Below are positions 49,421-58,576 of a stretch of 64,000 nucleotides of DNA, piece by piece (position 1 is the stretch's first letter; each line of letters opens with the position of its first letter). A model generated the notes under the pieces. That model saw only the letters and a program-made list of their open reading frames with translations. It was not told where the DNA came from and ran no database searches. The DNA is from Nitrospira defluvii (GTDB lineage Bacteria; Nitrospirota; Nitrospiria; Nitrospirales; Nitrospiraceae): NCBI GenBank assembly GCA_000196815.1, contig FP929003.1, forward strand, positions 1,054,001 through 1,118,000, in the 5' to 3' direction. The translations under genes and the position numbers were made by a program.

Positions 49421-52096
49421 ATGTCGACATCGCCGGGAGAGGGGACGGCACGTCCGCGGTCCGCTGAACAGCAGCGCCTGGATGACGACGATCTGCGCCG
49501 GAAACACTGGAAACGCTGGGGGCCCTACGTCAGCGAACGGGCCTGGGGAACGGTCCGTGAGGACTACAGCCCGTACGGGACGGCCTGGGAATCGGTTCCC
49601 CATGACCATGCCCGTTCGAAAGCCTACCGTTGGAATGAAGACGGATTGGCGGGCATTTGTGATCGGCACCAGTTCGTCTGTCTCGCGCTGGCGCTCTGGA
49701 ACGGGCGGGACCCGATTCTCAAAGAACGGATGTTCGGCCTCACGGGAAACGAGGGCAATCACGGGGAGGATTCCAAGGAATATTATTTCTACCTTGATTC
49801 CACGCCCACGCATTCCTACATGAAATTTCTCTACAAGTATCCGCAGGCGGCGTTTCCGTATGCGCGGCTCATCGAAGAAAACCGCCGTCGAGGCCGGAAC
49901 GATCCGGAATTCGAACTGCTCGACACCGGGGTGTTCGCCGACGATCGTTACTTCGATGTGGGCGTCGAATATGCCAAGGCCTCCCCGGAGGATCTGCTCA
50001 TGCGGATCCAGATCGTTAATCGCGGCCCGGAGCCGGCGCCGATCACGGTGCTGCCGACCATCTGGTTCCGTAATACCTGGTCGTGGGGCCTCGATGTGCG
50101 GCGCCCGCGGATGCGGAAAGGCGAGTCGACGTCGTCGGTCAGTATCGTGGAGTTCGATCATGAGTATTACGGCCCGCGACGGTTGCTTTGCGAGGGTGGG
50201 CCGGATCTGCTGTTCACCGAAAATGAAACGAATACCCGGCGTCTTTACGGCGATGTGGACGGCGCACGATATGTGAAAGACGGAATCAATGACTACGTCG
50301 TGCAGGGCGACAAGGGGGCGGTCAATCCCGACCAGATCGGGTCGAAAGCGTCCGCGCACTATGCGGTGACCGTATTGCCGGGACGGCCGGTGACGATTCG
50401 TGTGCGGTTCACGAATGGGTCCGCTGCGGGTGCTCTCGATCCGCAGGCATTCGATGCGGTCTTTGCCGCTCGTCTCGAGGAAGCGGATGAATTCTATGCC
50501 GCGCTGGCCCCCGCGAACGTGTCTGAAGATGCGCGAATGGTGCAGCGGCAAGCCTTCGCCGGGCTCCTGTGGAGCAAGCAGTTTTATCACTACGACGTCG
50601 ATCGTTGGCTGAAGGGCGACCCGGCGGGACCGGACCCCCCCAAGGAGCGGCTGCATGGCAGGAACGCCGACTGGACGCAGCTCTACAATGCCGATGTCAT
50701 TTCGATGCCGGATAAGTGGGAATACCCCTGGTATGCAGCCTGGGACTTGGCGTTTCACTGCCTGCCGATCGCGCTTGTCGATCCGCGTTTTGCCAAGGAT
50801 CAGCTCGTCCTCATGTTGCGCGAATGGTACATGCATCCCAACGGGCAGATTCCCGCCTATGAATGGGCCTTGGGCGATGTGAATCCGCCGGTGCATGCCT
50901 GGGCGGCCTGGCGGGTGTACAAGATCGAGAAGAAGCGGAAGGGCGTCGGCGATCGCATTTTTCTGGAGCGGGTGTTCCACAAGCTCCTGCTGAATTTTAC
51001 CTGGTGGGTGAATCGAAAGGATGCCGAGGGGAAGAATATTTTTCAGGGCGGATTTCTGGGACTGGATAACATCGGCGTGTTCGACCGCAGCAAGCCGCTG
51101 CCGACCGGCGGGCATATCGAGCAATCCGATGCGACCAGCTGGATGGGGATGTATTGCCTGAACATGTTGTCCATCGCGTTGGAACTGGCCCGGGAAGACC
51201 GGGCCTATGAAGACGTCGCCAGCAAGTTCTTCGAGCATTTTGTGTACATCTGCCGGGCGATGAACAACATCGGCGATGCGAAGATCGAACTCTGGAACAA
51301 GGCCGACGGCTTCTTCTACGACGTACTGCACCTGCCGGACGGGAAGACGTTTCCCATGAAGGTGCGGTCGATGGTCGGCTTGATTCCGTTGTTTGCGGTG
51401 GAGACGCTGGATTCCGAGCTCATCGACCGGTTGCCCCGTTTTAAGCACCGGATGCAATGGTTCATCGAAAACCGGCCGGATTTCAGTCTGCACATAGAAA
51501 CCCAGTCGCAGGACGGGGAGGTGCGCCGGTTCTTGTCGCTCGTCAATCGTCACCGGTTGCCCAAGGTCCTGCGGTACATGTTGGATGAGCAGGAGTTTTT
51601 GTCGCCGTATGGCGTGCGCGCCCTGTCCCGTTATCACAAGGACCATCCCTACGTGTTCTCGATGATGGGTACGAGCCACAGCGTCGAATATCAACCGGCG
51701 GAATCCACCAACGGCCTCTTCGGGGGGAATTCGAATTGGCGGGGGCCGGTCTGGTTTCCCGTGAACTACCTCCTGATCGAATCCCTTCAGAAGTTTCACT
51801 ATTATTTGGGCGACGGCTTTACGGTCGAGTACCCGACGGGATCCGGGCATAAGCGCAACCTCGCCGACGTTGCGGCTGAGTTGTCCCGGCGGCTCACGCA
51901 CACCTTTTTACGCGGGCCGGACGGCCGGCGTCCCGTCTACGGCGGTGCGGAAAAGTTTCAGCAGGATCCGCACTGGCGCGATCTCATCTTGTTCTATGAA
52001 TATTTCCATGGCGACAACGGCGCCGGGATCGGCGCGAGCCATCAAACAGGCTGGACCGGGCTGGTGGCCAAGTTGATTCAGCAGTCGGGCGAGTAA
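49421..52096 (+). CDS. GH63-type glucosidase
   Basis: 891 residues, no signal peptide, so cytoplasmic. An N-terminal beta-sandwich (about 40-330) is followed by a linker helix region and an (alpha/alpha)6 barrel (about 370-890) with [40 protein letters not shown] and [17 protein letters not shown], as in GH63/MGH1-like hydrolases. GH63 covers eukaryotic processing alpha-glucosidase I, E. coli YgjK and bacterial mannosyl- or glucosylglycerate hydrolases; substrate cannot be assigned. It is much longer than the glycerate hydrolases (about 440). It lies 14 bp before the debranching enzyme, so the two are one unit. Confidence 0.85.
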   Translation: MSTSPGEGTARPRSAEQQRLDDDDLRRKHWKRWGPYVSERAWGTVREDYSPYGTAWESVPHDHARSKAYRWNEDGLAGICDRHQFVCLALALWNGRDPILKERMFGLTGNEGNHGEDSKEYYFYLDSTPTHSYMKFLYKYPQAAFPYARLIEENRRRGRNDPEFELLDTGVFADDRYFDVGVEYAKASPEDLLMRIQIVNRGPEPAPITVLPTIWFRNTWSWGLDVRRPRMRKGESTSSVSIVEFDHEYYGPRRLLCEGGPDLLFTENETNTRRLYGDVDGARYVKDGINDYVVQGDKGAVNPDQIGSKASAHYAVTVLPGRPVTIRVRFTNGSAAGALDPQAFDAVFAARLEEADEFYAALAPANVSEDARMVQRQAFAGLLWSKQFYHYDVDRWLKGDPAGPDPPKERLHGRNADWTQLYNADVISMPDKWEYPWYAAWDLAFHCLPIALVDPRFAKDQLVLMLREWYMHPNGQIPAYEWALGDVNPPVHAWAAWRVYKIEKKRKGVGDRIFLERVFHKLLLNFTWWVNRKDAEGKNIFQGGFLGLDNIGVFDRSKPLPTGGHIEQSDATSWMGMYCLNMLSIALELAREDRAYEDVASKFFEHFVYICRAMNNIGDAKIELWNKADGFFYDVLHLPDGKTFPMKVRSMVGLIPLFAVETLDSELIDRLPRFKHRMQWFIENRPDFSLHIETQSQDGEVRRFLSLVNRHRLPKVLRYMLDEQEFLSPYGVRALSRYHKDHPYVFSMMGTSHSVEYQPAESTNGLFGGNSNWRGPVWFPVNYLLIESLQKFHYYLGDGFTVEYPTGSGHKRNLADVAAELSRRLTHTFLRGPDGRRPVYGGAEKFQQDPHWRDLILFYEYFHGDNGAGIGASHQTGWTGLVAKLIQQSGE

Positions 52097-52110
52097 GCCG
52101 GAGGCACGGG

Positions 52111-54096
52111 ATGACCATTGATTCAAGGCGCTGTCAGGACCTTGACCGGGCGCTCAGTCTGGAATGGCTGGAGACGAACGGGCGGGGCGGGTATGCTTCG
52201 GGCTCCGTCGCCGGCGCGAATACGCGACGCTATCACGCGTTGCTGCTGGTCGCCAGACGCCCGCCGGTCGATCGTGTGGTCCTGGTGAATCATCTCGAAG
52301 AATCGGTGGAAGTCGGCGGCCAATCCTTTCCGCTCTCGACCAATCTGTATAGCGGCGCGGTTCATCCCGACGGGTATCGGTATTGCGACGGGTTTTCCTC
52401 CCTGCCGTGGCCGAACTGGCGTTACGCCGCCCATGGAATCCGCCTGGAGCGTGAACTGCTGTGTCCGGATGGTCGCGACATGGTCGTCGTGCGGTGGCGG
52501 TTGCTAGGCGACGCCCCGTCTGCCGTCGTGCTGCGGGTCAGACCGATGCTTTCGGGTCGCGACTTTCATGCACTCCATCAGGAGAACGCCGGGGTGCGCA
52601 GTCAGGCCTCGGTTCACGGGGGTCGTGTCACGTGGCAACCCTATGAGGCCTTGCCTGCCGTGCAGGCGTTCCACAACGGGGAGTACCTCCATGGGCCGGA
52701 TTGGTACCGCCACATTCACTATCGGATCGAGCGCGAACGTGGCCTTGACTATACGGAGGACTGGTGGTCGCCGGGCGAATGTGCGTTCACGCTCACTCCG
52801 GGATCGGTGGCGGAACTTCTGTTCACGACCGAACAGCTTGAGTCGGTCGATGTCACGCAGGTGGTAGAGGCGGAGCGGCGGCGGCGCGCAGAGTCTCCGG
52901 TATCGGCGACGACGGGCGATGCGTTGGCACAGGGACTTTGGGCTGCGAGCAGCGCGTATCTTGTCCGGCGGGGTAACGGGCAGACGGTGATCGCCGGATA
53001 CCCCTGGTTTGCCGATTGGGGGCGAGACACATTTATCGCTTTGCCCGGGCTCTGCCTGGTGACGGGTCGTTACAACGTGGCCCGGCAGGTGATCGAGGCG
53101 TTTGCGTCTCATGTGTCGCAAGGGATGGTACCGAACCGATTTCCCGACGTCGGCGAACAACCTGAGTACAACACGATCGATGCGTCGTTATGGTTTATTC
53201 ATGCCGTGGACCGCTATCTCCACTATAGCCGCGACCTCGACGGAGTACGCCGGATTGCCTGGCCCGCGATCAAACAGATTGTGGAGGGGTATCGTCGAGG
53301 CACGCGGTTTGGCATTCACATGGACGACGACGGGATGATTACCGGTGGCGCGGAGGGCATTCAGCTCACCTGGATGGATGTCAAAATCGGCGATTGGGTG
53401 GTGACTCCCCGGCACGGGAAACCGGTCGAGATTCAGGCGCTCTGGGTGCGGGCATTGGCGGTGGCTGCCGAACTGGCGGCGCAATTCGGGGAACCGGCGT
53501 ACGCGGCACAATGTCGGGAGGATCGTGCGAGGGCCACCGAGTCGTTTCGTGTCCGCTTCTGGTATCGAACCGGAGGTTATCTTTTCGATGTGGTGGACGG
53601 GCCGATCGGAGACGACGCCTCGCTCCGCCCGAACCAGATTTATGCCCTGGCGTTGGATGATCAGCTGGTGACGGAGGCGCAGGCAAAACACATTTTGCAG
53701 CTCGTGAAAGAACGATTGCTCACGCCGATGGGTTTACGCACGTTGGCGCCGGAGGACATCCGGTTCTGTGCGTCATACGAGGGTGGGGTCTCCGAGCGAG
53801 ATGGCGCGTACCATCAAGGCACCGTATGGCCGTTTCTGCTCGGCCCGTTCGTGACAGCCTGGGTCAAAACCTATGGCGATAGTCCGGCGGTGCGGCGGGA
53901 TGCGCGCCTGTTTCTCGACGGGCTGCACGAACATTTGCACGACACCTGCCTGGGGCAGGTGTCGGAGATCTTCGATGGTCAGCACCCGCATCGAGCGCGT
54001 GGATGCGTGGCGCAGGCCTGGTCCGTGGCCGAACCCTTGCGCGCGCTCATTGAAGACCTCGGCGCGGGGCATGAGCGATCATCGAACCCGCGCTGA
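52111..54096 (+). CDS. amylo-alpha-1,6-glucosidase (archaeal/bacterial glycogen debranching type)
   Basis: 661 residues. The N-terminal GDE domain starts LEWLETNGRGGYASGSVAGAN with NTRRYHALLL, the hallmark of this class. The C-terminal (alpha/alpha)6 barrel has YPWFADWGRDTFIALPGL, PNRFPDVGEQPEYNTIDASL and AYHQGTVWPFLLGP. These GH133-type enzymes remove 1,6-linked glucose in glycogen or related glucans. No signal peptide. It follows the GH63 gene closely, suggesting joint breakdown of an intracellular alpha-glucan or compatible solute. No glycogen synthase or branching enzyme is in the window. Confidence 0.92.
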   Translation: MTIDSRRCQDLDRALSLEWLETNGRGGYASGSVAGANTRRYHALLLVARRPPVDRVVLVNHLEESVEVGGQSFPLSTNLYSGAVHPDGYRYCDGFSSLPWPNWRYAAHGIRLERELLCPDGRDMVVVRWRLLGDAPSAVVLRVRPMLSGRDFHALHQENAGVRSQASVHGGRVTWQPYEALPAVQAFHNGEYLHGPDWYRHIHYRIERERGLDYTEDWWSPGECAFTLTPGSVAELLFTTEQLESVDVTQVVEAERRRRAESPVSATTGDALAQGLWAASSAYLVRRGNGQTVIAGYPWFADWGRDTFIALPGLCLVTGRYNVARQVIEAFASHVSQGMVPNRFPDVGEQPEYNTIDASLWFIHAVDRYLHYSRDLDGVRRIAWPAIKQIVEGYRRGTRFGIHMDDDGMITGGAEGIQLTWMDVKIGDWVVTPRHGKPVEIQALWVRALAVAAELAAQFGEPAYAAQCREDRARATESFRVRFWYRTGGYLFDVVDGPIGDDASLRPNQIYALALDDQLVTEAQAKHILQLVKERLLTPMGLRTLAPEDIRFCASYEGGVSERDGAYHQGTVWPFLLGPFVTAWVKTYGDSPAVRRDARLFLDGLHEHLHDTCLGQVSEIFDGQHPHRARGCVAQAWSVAEPLRALIEDLGAGHERSSNPR

Positions 54097-54238
54097 CTTG
54101 TGCCGTTGCGGTTCCTTCATCAATTACCGGTTCCATGCGGACATGAGCGCGTGAGTGCACCTGTCCCGTCACGTTCCTTCCGGATTCTGCTCCGGAAATC
54201 TTGACAGCCAAAGAAGCGATCCGGTAAGGATAGAGAAA

Positions 54239-54745
54239 ATGCATCAGCACAAATCGGTCACAATTGTTGCTCTCCTGTCCGTCGGGTTGTTCTTGACCGG
54301 CTGTCAGCTGTTCGATTCCTCGACGCGTCAGCCGGCACCTCGATCGGCTTCCGTGATGTCGATGTGGGAATTGTACCGGCATTGCCAATCGAGCGGCGAT
54401 GTCGAGACGGTCTTGTCGGCAGCGAAACAACTGCAGCAGTCCGCTGATACGCATGTGGTCCCCGCCCCGGATGTTCCCAAGAGTCTTGACCGGTTTGTGA
54501 CGCGCCAGCCGGTTCGCACGACGGTTGATCCCAAAGCGCTGGCCGCTTCGTGCACCTTGCAGGCGGCCCGCACGAGCTTGAGCGCCGGGCGTGAGCAGGA
54601 AGCCGAACAGCTTCTCTATGCTGTGGTGTTGAGTTATCCGGAAAGCGACTATACCTTCTACGTCGCCCAAGCAAAGGTCTGGATCGAGGAATTGCATCGT
54701 CCCGGCACGCTGGATGCTGTCGTCCATCCCATCTCCACCTTCTAG
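54239..54745 (+). CDS. lipoprotein of unknown function
   Basis: 168 residues from ATG 54239 with AAGGA 8 nt upstream; the open frame before it has no support. Lipobox LTGC after a hydrophobic stretch (about 8-20) predicts a lipoprotein. The mature part has two helix pairs (MWELYRHCQSSGDVETVLSA and LQAARTSLSAGREQEAEQLL) reminiscent of single TPR units. TTGACA at 54201-54206 could be its -35, but the -10 is poor. The stop codon is joined directly to a half palindromic repeat. Confidence 0.75.
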   Translation: MHQHKSVTIVALLSVGLFLTGCQLFDSSTRQPAPRSASVMSMWELYRHCQSSGDVETVLSAAKQLQQSADTHVVPAPDVPKSLDRFVTRQPVRTTVDPKALAASCTLQAARTSLSAGREQEAEQLLYAVVLSYPESDYTFYVAQAKVWIEELHRPGTLDAVVHPISTF

Positions 54746-54795
54746 CAGGCCGTTCAAAAAGTCCGCCGGCGTCGTTCTCGCTTCATTCAGCGCCC
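54745..54795. repeat. palindromic intergenic repeat, half copy
   Basis: Begins on the last base of a TAG stop with GCAGGCCGTTCAAAAAGTCC, then GCCGGCGTCGTTCTCG, matching the left arm of copies 2 and 3. The central hairpin and right arm are missing. A 7-bp hairpin (CAGCTCA / TGAGCTG, 54799-54819) follows. Confidence 0.5.
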
Positions 54796-54843
54796 CAGCA
54801 GCTCAGCATTGTTGAGCTGATTTCCTTGATCATGACGGAGTGA

Positions 54844-55131
54844 TTGTCTGATGCGCAGGCCATTGCGGCTCGGATCTATCATTGGACCCGATGTGAGATG
54901 GGTTCAGAGCTCTGGTGCGAGGCCGGTATCCTGTTGCCGGCGACCGGACTTCCGTTGCTCATTTTTGCGCGAATCGCAAGCGGGGATGATGTGAGTCGAG
55001 TCGGAGAATGGCAGGCCCTGTGGCGTGGCAAAACCGGCCTGCAGCTGGTGCGCAGTGTGATGGTCTACGTCTGGCCCTTGTCGATCCTCGGCCGGTTTTT
55101 CTATCGACTTCGCTGGTCTCCTCCTCTGTAG
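54844..55131 (+). CDS. short hypothetical protein, possibly membrane-attached
   Basis: 95 residues from a TTG at 54844; no ATG fits better except one at 54895. A weak ACGGAG lies upstream. The sequence has a hydrophobic segment in the middle (GILLPATGLPLLIFARIA) and another near the end (VMVYVWPLSILGRFFY). No family recognised. The stop is 4 bp before the dioxygenase gene, which supports a real, coupled gene; the poor start suggests it may instead be a remnant. Confidence 0.4.
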   Translation: MSDAQAIAARIYHWTRCEMGSELWCEAGILLPATGLPLLIFARIASGDDVSRVGEWQALWRGKTGLQLVRSVMVYVWPLSILGRFFYRLRWSPPL

Positions 55132-55134
55132 GGG

Positions 55135-55977
55135 GTGATCAATCGTCGATCTCGGCGGGTGTTCCGGTCGATTCCGCAGGTGGTTGGTCCGCATGGTGCC
55201 GAGGCGGTTCGTGCCCTCCACACCGACGGGATCTTTCGCACCACCGTCAAGGCGCTGGCGCAAGATCCCGCGCTGTTCCGGGATCTGGCGCGGGATGCCG
55301 GGATGATGCTCGTCGGGCAGGATGTTCAACGGAAGATCAGGCAACGATACAATTCGAGCGATATGAAATGGTACGTGGTGCGGGCGATCGGACGGCGCGC
55401 GAAACGGCCGCCCATTCCGTCATCGTTCGTCCGGTTCTTTCTCCATCCGCAGCTGCTGAGTATTGCCAGTACCTATCTCGGGTTGCAGGTCCGTCTCAAC
55501 TACTTAGATGTCTGGCATAACATCCCGGTGCGAGAGGGTGAACCGCCGATCTCCGCGGAGTTCTGGCATCGCGACCATGAAGACCAGCGTATCATCAAGG
55601 TCTTTGTGCTGCTGACCGATGTCGATGAGACAATGGGGCCCTTCAATTATGTGAAGGGGTCGCAGGCAGGCGGGGAGTACGGCACTCTCTTCCCCGCCAT
55701 TCCCCCGACCGGTCGATACCCGAAGCAGGAGGTGCTCGACCGACTCATCAACGAGACGCCGTTGCCGTCTGTCTCCTGCATCGGGCCGGCGGGCAGTGTC
55801 ATCCTCTGTGATGCGAGCGGGTTGCATCGAGGCGGCCGGTCACTTACGCAGCCGCGAATCGTCCTGGTGGGCGTCTACACCTCCAATGCCGGTCTCGACG
55901 CGGCCCGTTATTCCCTCCCTCGATCGGTCGGCCATGAACAGTTATCCCCTGCCGCGAAGTTCGCTCTGTACTCCTAG
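55135..55977 (+). CDS. phytanoyl-CoA dioxygenase (PhyH)-like protein
   Basis: 280 residues from GTG 55135. The double-stranded beta-helix core has the iron ligand pair His-x-Asp in EFWHRDHEDQR and the distal histidine in DASGLHRGGRS, followed by an arginine (QPRIVLV) suited to bind 2-oxoglutarate. FVLLTDVDETMGPFNYVKGS is typical of PhyH-family Fe(II) oxygenases, which hydroxylate lipids, amino acids or small metabolites. Substrate unknown. An N-terminal helical part of about 90 residues is not part of the fold. Confidence 0.82.
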   Translation: MINRRSRRVFRSIPQVVGPHGAEAVRALHTDGIFRTTVKALAQDPALFRDLARDAGMMLVGQDVQRKIRQRYNSSDMKWYVVRAIGRRAKRPPIPSSFVRFFLHPQLLSIASTYLGLQVRLNYLDVWHNIPVREGEPPISAEFWHRDHEDQRIIKVFVLLTDVDETMGPFNYVKGSQAGGEYGTLFPAIPPTGRYPKQEVLDRLINETPLPSVSCIGPAGSVILCDASGLHRGGRSLTQPRIVLVGVYTSNAGLDAARYSLPRSVGHEQLSPAAKFALYS

Positions 55978-56023
55978 CAACCCGATGCCTGTCCGTGGGG
56001 CCGAACGCGTGAGCTCTGAGATA

Positions 56024-56052
56024 TTGACAGAGCGGGGTGATGGCCGTACCCT
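56024..56052 (+). promoter_or_regulatory. sigma-70 promoter of the exported HbpS-like gene
   Basis: TTGACA (56024-56029), 17-bp spacer, TACCCT (56047-56052). RNA would start near 56060, leaving a 60-nt leader ending in AAGGAGG before the ATG at 56121. Confidence 0.55.
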
Positions 56053-56120
56053 CGCACGTCATACGCAGATGCGGAGGGACGGCAGATCGCGCAGGGCATG
56101 TAAACCTAAGGAGGCCTGTA

Positions 56121-56672
56121 ATGGTGGGGACGATACAAGCGTTGAAACGGGGCATAGGGCGTGTCGGCATGATGGCGGGAATTCTGTTCTTGGCCGGCGG
56201 GTGGCCTATGGCGGCGTCGGCGGCGGATGAATTACCCAAGGAAGCCGTATTGCCGGCGACACTCGCGGGCAAAGCCGTGCAGGCAGCGCTCGATTTCTGC
56301 AAGAAGGATGGCTATCGGGTCAGTGCGTCGGTCGTAGATCGCGCAGGCGTTCTGCGGGCCATGATGCGGGCCGACGGAGCTGGTCCGCATACCGTCGATA
56401 GCAGCAGAAAAAAAGCCTATACCGCTGCCAGCTTGCGGCGCGCGACGAGTGACTTGGCCGACATGATTGCCAAGCAGCCCGCGTTGCAGGCATTGCGAGA
56501 GATGAATGAGAGTATCTTGATGGTCGGTGGCGGGTTACCCATCGAAATCGCCGGTGAGGTGGTCGGAGCGATCGGCGTCGGGGGCGCGCCTGGTACGCAT
56601 CTGGACGATGCCTGCGCGGAGGCGGGTCTTGATGCAATCGGAGCAGCCTCGAAGATGCCTACGGCGAAATGA
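56121..56672 (+). CDS. exported HbpS/GlcG-like (DUF336) protein
   Basis: 183 residues from ATG 56121, fixed by AAGGAGG about 9 nt upstream; the frame is open to 56037. A signal peptide (about 1-38, ending ASA-AD) is followed by the DUF336 fold (about 48-178): AALDFCKKDGYRVSASVVDR, AYTAASLRRATSDLA and VGGGLPIEIAGEVVGAIGVG. Homologues include heme-binding HbpS of Streptomyces and GlcG of glycolate loci. The exported form is common in oxidising bacteria. Its stop overlaps the start of a lipoprotein gene by 4 bp. Confidence 0.88.
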   Translation: MVGTIQALKRGIGRVGMMAGILFLAGGWPMAASAADELPKEAVLPATLAGKAVQAALDFCKKDGYRVSASVVDRAGVLRAMMRADGAGPHTVDSSRKKAYTAASLRRATSDLADMIAKQPALQALREMNESILMVGGGLPIEIAGEVVGAIGVGGAPGTHLDDACAEAGLDAIGAASKMPTAK

Positions 56673-57133
56673 TGAGGCGACGAGGAAGAGGACCGGGCTG
56701 GGCTCTGATCGGTCTGGTCCTCCTCTTGTCGGCCTGCAATAGTGATCGCCCTGAGCCGGCCGAGTTCGATCTTCCCTCGGCCGGGCTTCGCCTGAACCTC
56801 ACCCGCCTCGCCACGCACCCCTTTCTCTCCCGCTATCGATTGACCCTTCGCATTGAGGGGCCTCGCGGCTGTTCGGCCACGGCGGAATTGTTTCCCGACA
56901 CGGGGTATGCCGGGCGGCGGAATGTCTACCAACAGCCGTCAGGCCTTATCACGGTCTTGGGGCAGTACGATGCGCGGGTGTTCGATCCGGCCAACTGCAG
57001 CCTTCGCCTGGTGGAGTTTCAATCGCTGGTCGGTCAGGCCACATTTCTTGGCGCGTTCGACGTCGATGCCCAGAAGCGGTGGCGATTTCTTGATGCGTCC
57101 GTGCGACCGGAGCGGTCGTTCGAAAAACAGTAG
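56669..57133 (+). CDS. lipoprotein of unknown function
   Basis: 154 residues. A basic start (MMRRRGRGPG), hydrophobic stretch and lipobox LSAC (about 20-24) predict a lipoprotein. The mature part is beta-rich with two further cysteines (GCSATAE, NCSLRLVE), possibly disulfide-linked. No family recognised. ATGA overlap with the HbpS-like gene implies joint expression. Confidence 0.7.
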   Translation: MMRRRGRGPGWALIGLVLLLSACNSDRPEPAEFDLPSAGLRLNLTRLATHPFLSRYRLTLRIEGPRGCSATAELFPDTGYAGRRNVYQQPSGLITVLGQYDARVFDPANCSLRLVEFQSLVGQATFLGAFDVDAQKRWRFLDASVRPERSFEKQ

Positions 57134-57239
57134 CAGGGAGTTGGTCCCGAGCTCGGGCCTCATGCACTGCTGCGAGGGTGCTCGGTGCCGCCGTGACCGG
57201 GGCGCTGCTTCCATCCGCGGAGTGTGGGGCGTCAGATCG

Positions 57240-58139
57240 TCAATGGTTCGACCGGTCTTTGAAGGTCAGTTCGGCCACCGCCGATTTATCCAATTCCCCC
57301 TTGCCGATGTCGATCAGTCGCCGATATTGTTTATATGTCGCGTTGGCCAGGGGGAGGTCCAAGCCTGCCTGTTTCGCCAATGCGCAGGCGATTCCCGAGT
57401 CTTTTGCCGCGTGGGCGGCTGAGAAATAGCAATCGTGGGCCCGCTGTTGCATGTCCTCACCGTCGGTTTCGAGCACGCGGGAGTTGGCGCCGGTTTGTGA
57501 AAAGACCTCGCGAAGCATCGTGAGGTCCAGGCCGAGCGCCGCCCCCAATCCCAGCCCTTCGGCCAGGGCGGCGGTGTTGGCATTCATCACCATATTCACC
57601 AGGGCCTTGACCTTGGCGGCTTCGCCTGCAGGTCCGATATACCGCAGGTGTGCGCTCAGATCCTGCAAGAGCGGCTTCGCCCGTTCGAACGCCTCGGGTC
57701 GTCCGCCGCACATCAAATAGAGGGTACCCTGACGCGCTTGTGTGATGCTGCTCGCCATGCAGGCTTCGAGGCTTCGGCCGCCCTGTTGCTCGACCAACGC
57801 GTGGACTTCCTGTTGCAGCTCGGGGGAGAGGGTGGCGCAATTGATGAAGAGGCGATGAGCGGCATGACGGAGAAGACTGTCCGCTCCGGCCGGTGAATAG
57901 ATGTGGCGCATGGCGGCATCGTCCGATACCACTGTCAGCACCGTGTCAGCTAACTCAGCCACACGCGCCGGAGTCGTGACCGCCGTGCACGCGAGTTCCT
58001 TCGCGAGCGCCTTGGCGCGTTCCGTGTCGGTGTCATAGACCGCGACGATCGCATAGTGGAGGTCGTGGAGCCGCCGGGCCATGTTGGCGCCCATTCGCCC
58101 TATTCCCACGATGCCGATTCGAAATGCTGACTGTGCCAT
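57240..58139 (-). CDS. NAD(P)-dependent beta-hydroxyacid dehydrogenase
   Basis: 299 residues from ATG 58139, with AGGAGG upstream; the longer frame to 58190 is not needed. Rossmann motif GIVGIGRMGANMARRL at the N-terminus, then INCATLSP, and the catalytic lysine region AAKVKALVNMVMNANTAAL. This is the 3-hydroxyisobutyrate dehydrogenase / glyoxylate reductase family (6-phosphogluconate dehydrogenase fold). The substrate loop usually DAPVSGG reads EACMASSIT, so the substrate is likely not 3-hydroxyisobutyrate. No neighbour points to one. Confidence 0.87.
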   Translation of the reverse strand: MAQSAFRIGIVGIGRMGANMARRLHDLHYAIVAVYDTDTERAKALAKELACTAVTTPARVAELADTVLTVVSDDAAMRHIYSPAGADSLLRHAAHRLFINCATLSPELQQEVHALVEQQGGRSLEACMASSITQARQGTLYLMCGGRPEAFERAKPLLQDLSAHLRYIGPAGEAAKVKALVNMVMNANTAALAEGLGLGAALGLDLTMLREVFSQTGANSRVLETDGEDMQQRAHDCYFSAAHAAKDSGIACALAKQAGLDLPLANATYKQYRRLIDIGKGELDKSAVAELTFKDRSNH

Positions 58140-58280
58140 CCGCAACCTCCTGGAAAACATGCTACTCTGCCGGGCGTGGAAGTCTATCACAGTCGCTACG
58201 GATGCAGGTATCCACGCGTCCGGTTCGGTCAGGTGAGTGCGTCAATTCATACCAGCGGCACGAAAGATGGGGAGTCCGGC

Positions 58281-58502
58281 ATGCAACAGGCGATTATCGG
58301 GTATCACCAGGACGACGAAGGCCATTGGGTGGCCGACCTGCGCTGCGGTCATGGCCAACATGTGCGACACCAGCCGCCTATGACGAGTCGTCCGTGGGTA
58401 TTGACGGAGGAGGGGCGGCGAGCGTTCCTCGGAACGGAGTTGAACTGTAAAAAGTGTGAAGAGGGGGGCGACGGGTTTGACCCCACCGGGGCTCAGTCTT
58501 GA
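58281..58502 (+). CDS. DUF3565 family protein
   Basis: 73 residues from ATG 58281 (GGGGAG upstream); the frame is open to 58176. It matches DUF3565: IIGYHQDDEGHWVADLRCGH, then HVRHQPPM and SRPWVLTEEGR. Conserved Cys and His residues (DLRCGHGQHVRH, and NCKKC near the end) suggest metal binding. Function unknown. It occurs in many proteobacteria as a small stand-alone protein. Confidence 0.85.
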   Translation: MQQAIIGYHQDDEGHWVADLRCGHGQHVRHQPPMTSRPWVLTEEGRRAFLGTELNCKKCEEGGDGFDPTGAQS

Positions 58503-58576
58503 GGGCGCCGGTGGGGCTGATACGGCGATGACACGCCAGGATCAGGGCTGACGGAGAGAAGCGCTGAGTACCATCC

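Noticed and set aside
49400-51901. 833-codon open frame on the minus strand opposite the GH63 gene
   Set aside because: It is the antisense shadow of a GC-rich gene: the translation shows no domain and is rich in Arg, Pro and His. The plus-strand protein has clear family motifs throughout.
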